From contig NZ_CP036298.1 in NCBI RefSeq assembly GCF_007752135.1, positions 3,720,001 to 3,784,000 of the forward strand: 64,000 nucleotides of DNA. The letters are read 5' to 3'. Origin of the DNA: Aureliella helgolandensis (GTDB taxonomy: Bacteria; Planctomycetota; Planctomycetia; Pirellulales; Pirellulaceae). Under the pieces are notes generated by a model that searched no databases, was not told the origin of the DNA, and saw only the letters and a list, made by a program, of their open reading frames with translations. The translations under genes were made by a program, and so were the position numbers. Positions 62,522-64,000 of this stretch are shown in pieces (position 1 is the stretch's first letter; each line of letters begins with the position of its first letter).

Positions 62522-64000
62522 AGTTTATCTCACTGAGAATGAGAAACTGGCGATCTTTCCAAGGTCAGCATGAGATCGAGTTTTCCGTTGATCCAGAACG
62601 CCCCGTAACGTTACTGCTGGGCCCCAACGGTGCTGGCAAAACGGCACTACTGAACGCCTTCACTTGGGCGATATATGGTGAATTCACTGAGGGCTTCGAT
62701 CACACGGATCGCTTGGTGAATCTTGCAGCAGCGGAGCTCGACAAATCGGCGGATGCATTCGTTGAGATTCGACTGCAACATGAGGAAGACGAATATAGCG
62801 TTCGACGATCCACTAACGCACAGCGACAATTGACGGCGGATAACGACTTGGTCGTTACGCGAAACGGCGAGCGCGCGGTCGAAGCCGATATTCATCGCAT
62901 CCTTCCCAAGCCGTTAAAGGACTTGTTCTTCTTCCCGGCTGAGACCTTCAGCACAGCAAGCGTGTTGAAGGGGGACAATGGCAGAGAGGGAACATCGTTT
63001 GATGTGGGCAGGGCAATCCGGTCGCTGCTCTCTGGCGACATCTATCAGAATGCAAGCCAAGACATCCGCGACGCAATTAACAGCAATACGTTAAAGCCAC
63101 CCAAAAGGGGGCACGGGCAAGAGGCTGTCGATTCCGCGCGACATCAGTATGAACAAGCGGAGGCGGACCTCAATGCGATCGAGTCACGCAAGGATGAGTT
63201 GCCGAACTTACTCTCGACGGCGACAAAGCAGGCAGCGAAGGCGAAGTCTGAAGCTGAGCGATACGATCCAAAGGAAATCCAGAAATGGAGCCTACAGAAT
63301 GACCGCCTCAATAAGTCGGTCGACGCAGCCAAAGAACTTGTTCAGCGAGCTGATTCTATCTATATGGATTTATCGAGGAGCTCCCACCTTCATTTGGCAC
63401 AGTACGCGTGCGAATCAGCAATTCGGAGGCTGGATCTCGCCGAAACGGCTGGCCTGATGCCTCCACGTATTCATGAGTCGGTTCTTGAAAAAACGCTGGA
63501 AACAGGACAGTGCACTCTGTGCAGAACTCCTCTCACAATCCAAACAAGAGAACGCATCCAGATGCTGAGAGACCGCGTGGGTGATGCTCAAATCGCAGTC
63601 CGCGGTTTGGAAGCGCGCTCAATGTTGAAGCAGTATCTGGTGCGAAGAGAATCGGAAGTTGATCGGCTACGCGGAGAAATTGAAAAACTCGCAACTGAAC
63701 TCGAAATACCATCTCCAGCGAAAGATGCCAATTTTAAGATTCTCGCAGCAGTAGCCCGATCTTGTATTACGGTCAGTAATGGGCTCCAACGGCAAGCGAG
63801 AATGGATCTCGACAAGTTCATTGCAGAAGCAAATATAGAGCGACCGGCGGATGGCAGAAGCCCGGTTGAAATCGCGATCAACGCTCAGAACCGTGTAGAT
63901 ACAATTGACAATGAACTCGCCAGGATCGATTCACTCGTGGACTCAGCGAAGAAGTCACGGGATGAAACGTTCAAAAACTATAAGGAAAAGTCTGGTAAGT
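62518..64000 (+). CDS. SMC/Rad50-like AAA ATPase of the dnd accessory module (N-terminal part only)
   Basis: The frame is open to the window edge for 494 codons. It has the N-terminal start MKFISLRMRNWRSFQGQHEIEF, Walker A GPNGAGKTALLNA at about 34-46, and LKDLFFFPAETFS. A long coiled coil follows, with a CxxC hook-like motif GQCTLCRTPL near 331 as in Rad50. The signature and Walker B motifs would lie beyond the edge. Such ATPases bridge or load on DNA in defence systems. The four-base overlap with the 60-aa gene shows it is in the same operon. It is distinct from DndD, which lacks the hook and has another N-terminus. Confidence 0.9.
   Translation, partial: MKFISLRMRNWRSFQGQHEIEFSVDPERPVTLLLGPNGAGKTALLNAFTWAIYGEFTEGFDHTDRLVNLAAAELDKSADAFVEIRLQHEEDEYSVRRSTNAQRQLTADNDLVVTRNGERAVEADIHRILPKPLKDLFFFPAETFSTASVLKGDNGREGTSFDVGRAIRSLLSGDIYQNASQDIRDAINSNTLKPPKRGHGQEAVDSARHQYEQAEADLNAIESRKDELPNLLSTATKQAAKAKSEAERYDPKEIQKWSLQNDRLNKSVDAAKELVQRADSIYMDLSRSSHLHLAQYACESAIRRLDLAETAGLMPPRIHESVLEKTLETGQCTLCRTPLTIQTRERIQMLRDRVGDAQIAVRGLEARSMLKQYLVRRESEVDRLRGEIEKLATELEIPSPAKDANFKILAAVARSCITVSNGLQRQARMDLDKFIAEANIERPADGRSPVEIAINAQNRVDTIDNELARIDSLVDSAKKSRDETFKNYKEKSGK

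Overview
The window looks like a piece of a Planctomycetota chromosome, probably Pirellulaceae-like. The grounds are the family mix: a secreted S1 sulfatase, several Tat-exported Gfo/Idh/MocA-type and TIM-barrel proteins, an SGNH hydrolase, a secreted BNR-repeat protein, a CotH/VTC/DUF4956 polyphosphate-type operon, and a protease/transglutaminase-like fusion. Many genes have weak or absent Shine-Dalgarno sequences. No rRNA or tRNA gene was recognised, so this placement is inference.

Region by region. 1-31242 is mostly ordinary metabolic chromosome: the start of a GNAT-type protein coupled to arginine decarboxylase speA; a sulfatase and an amidohydrolase; a DAACS symporter broken near its start by an in-frame TGA; two divergent Gfo/Idh/MocA proteins; an SGNH hydrolase and an EEP-family phosphatase; the cotH-VTC-DUF4956 operon; a CrtI-like desaturase; an FAH-family hydrolase; an fdhD plus FdhF/YdeP-type molybdoenzyme pair; a TIM-barrel isomerase; a zinc metallopeptidase; a large catalase and a ferritin-like stress protein.

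31243-39800 is plastic DNA. Two tandem arrays of a roughly 390-450 bp composite repeat, each unit carrying a 114-bp MITE-like element, a 14-bp minisatellite and a hairpin, flank an AlkD-like protein, a lone SdhB-like protein, a P450-cupin pair and a probable group II intron remnant. Fragments of a PQQ-type beta-propeller gene and of a quinol nitric oxide reductase gene sit against the second array. 39810-50137 returns to single-copy genes: flavohaemoglobin hmp, a diverged Rrf2-like frame, a TDT transporter, a metallophosphoesterase, a BNR protein, the three-domain protease fusion and a DUF502 membrane protein.

50883-64000 is a defence island: a small HARE-HTH protein diverges from a complete same-strand DNA phosphorothioation operon, dndA-dndB-dndC-dndD-dndE. 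It is followed by a tightly packed accessory module: an 823-aa zinc-ribbon protein with a sigma-70 region 4-like helix-turn-helix, a PLD-nuclease/SF2-helicase fusion, a 60-aa protein and an SMC/Rad50-like ATPase cut by the window edge. DndA and DndC-E would place sulfur in the DNA backbone, DndB would regulate, and the four-gene module is a good candidate for the interference arm. No dndF, dndG or dndH is seen, which makes this module the most interesting system in the window. Its resemblance to any described accessory set could not be checked here.
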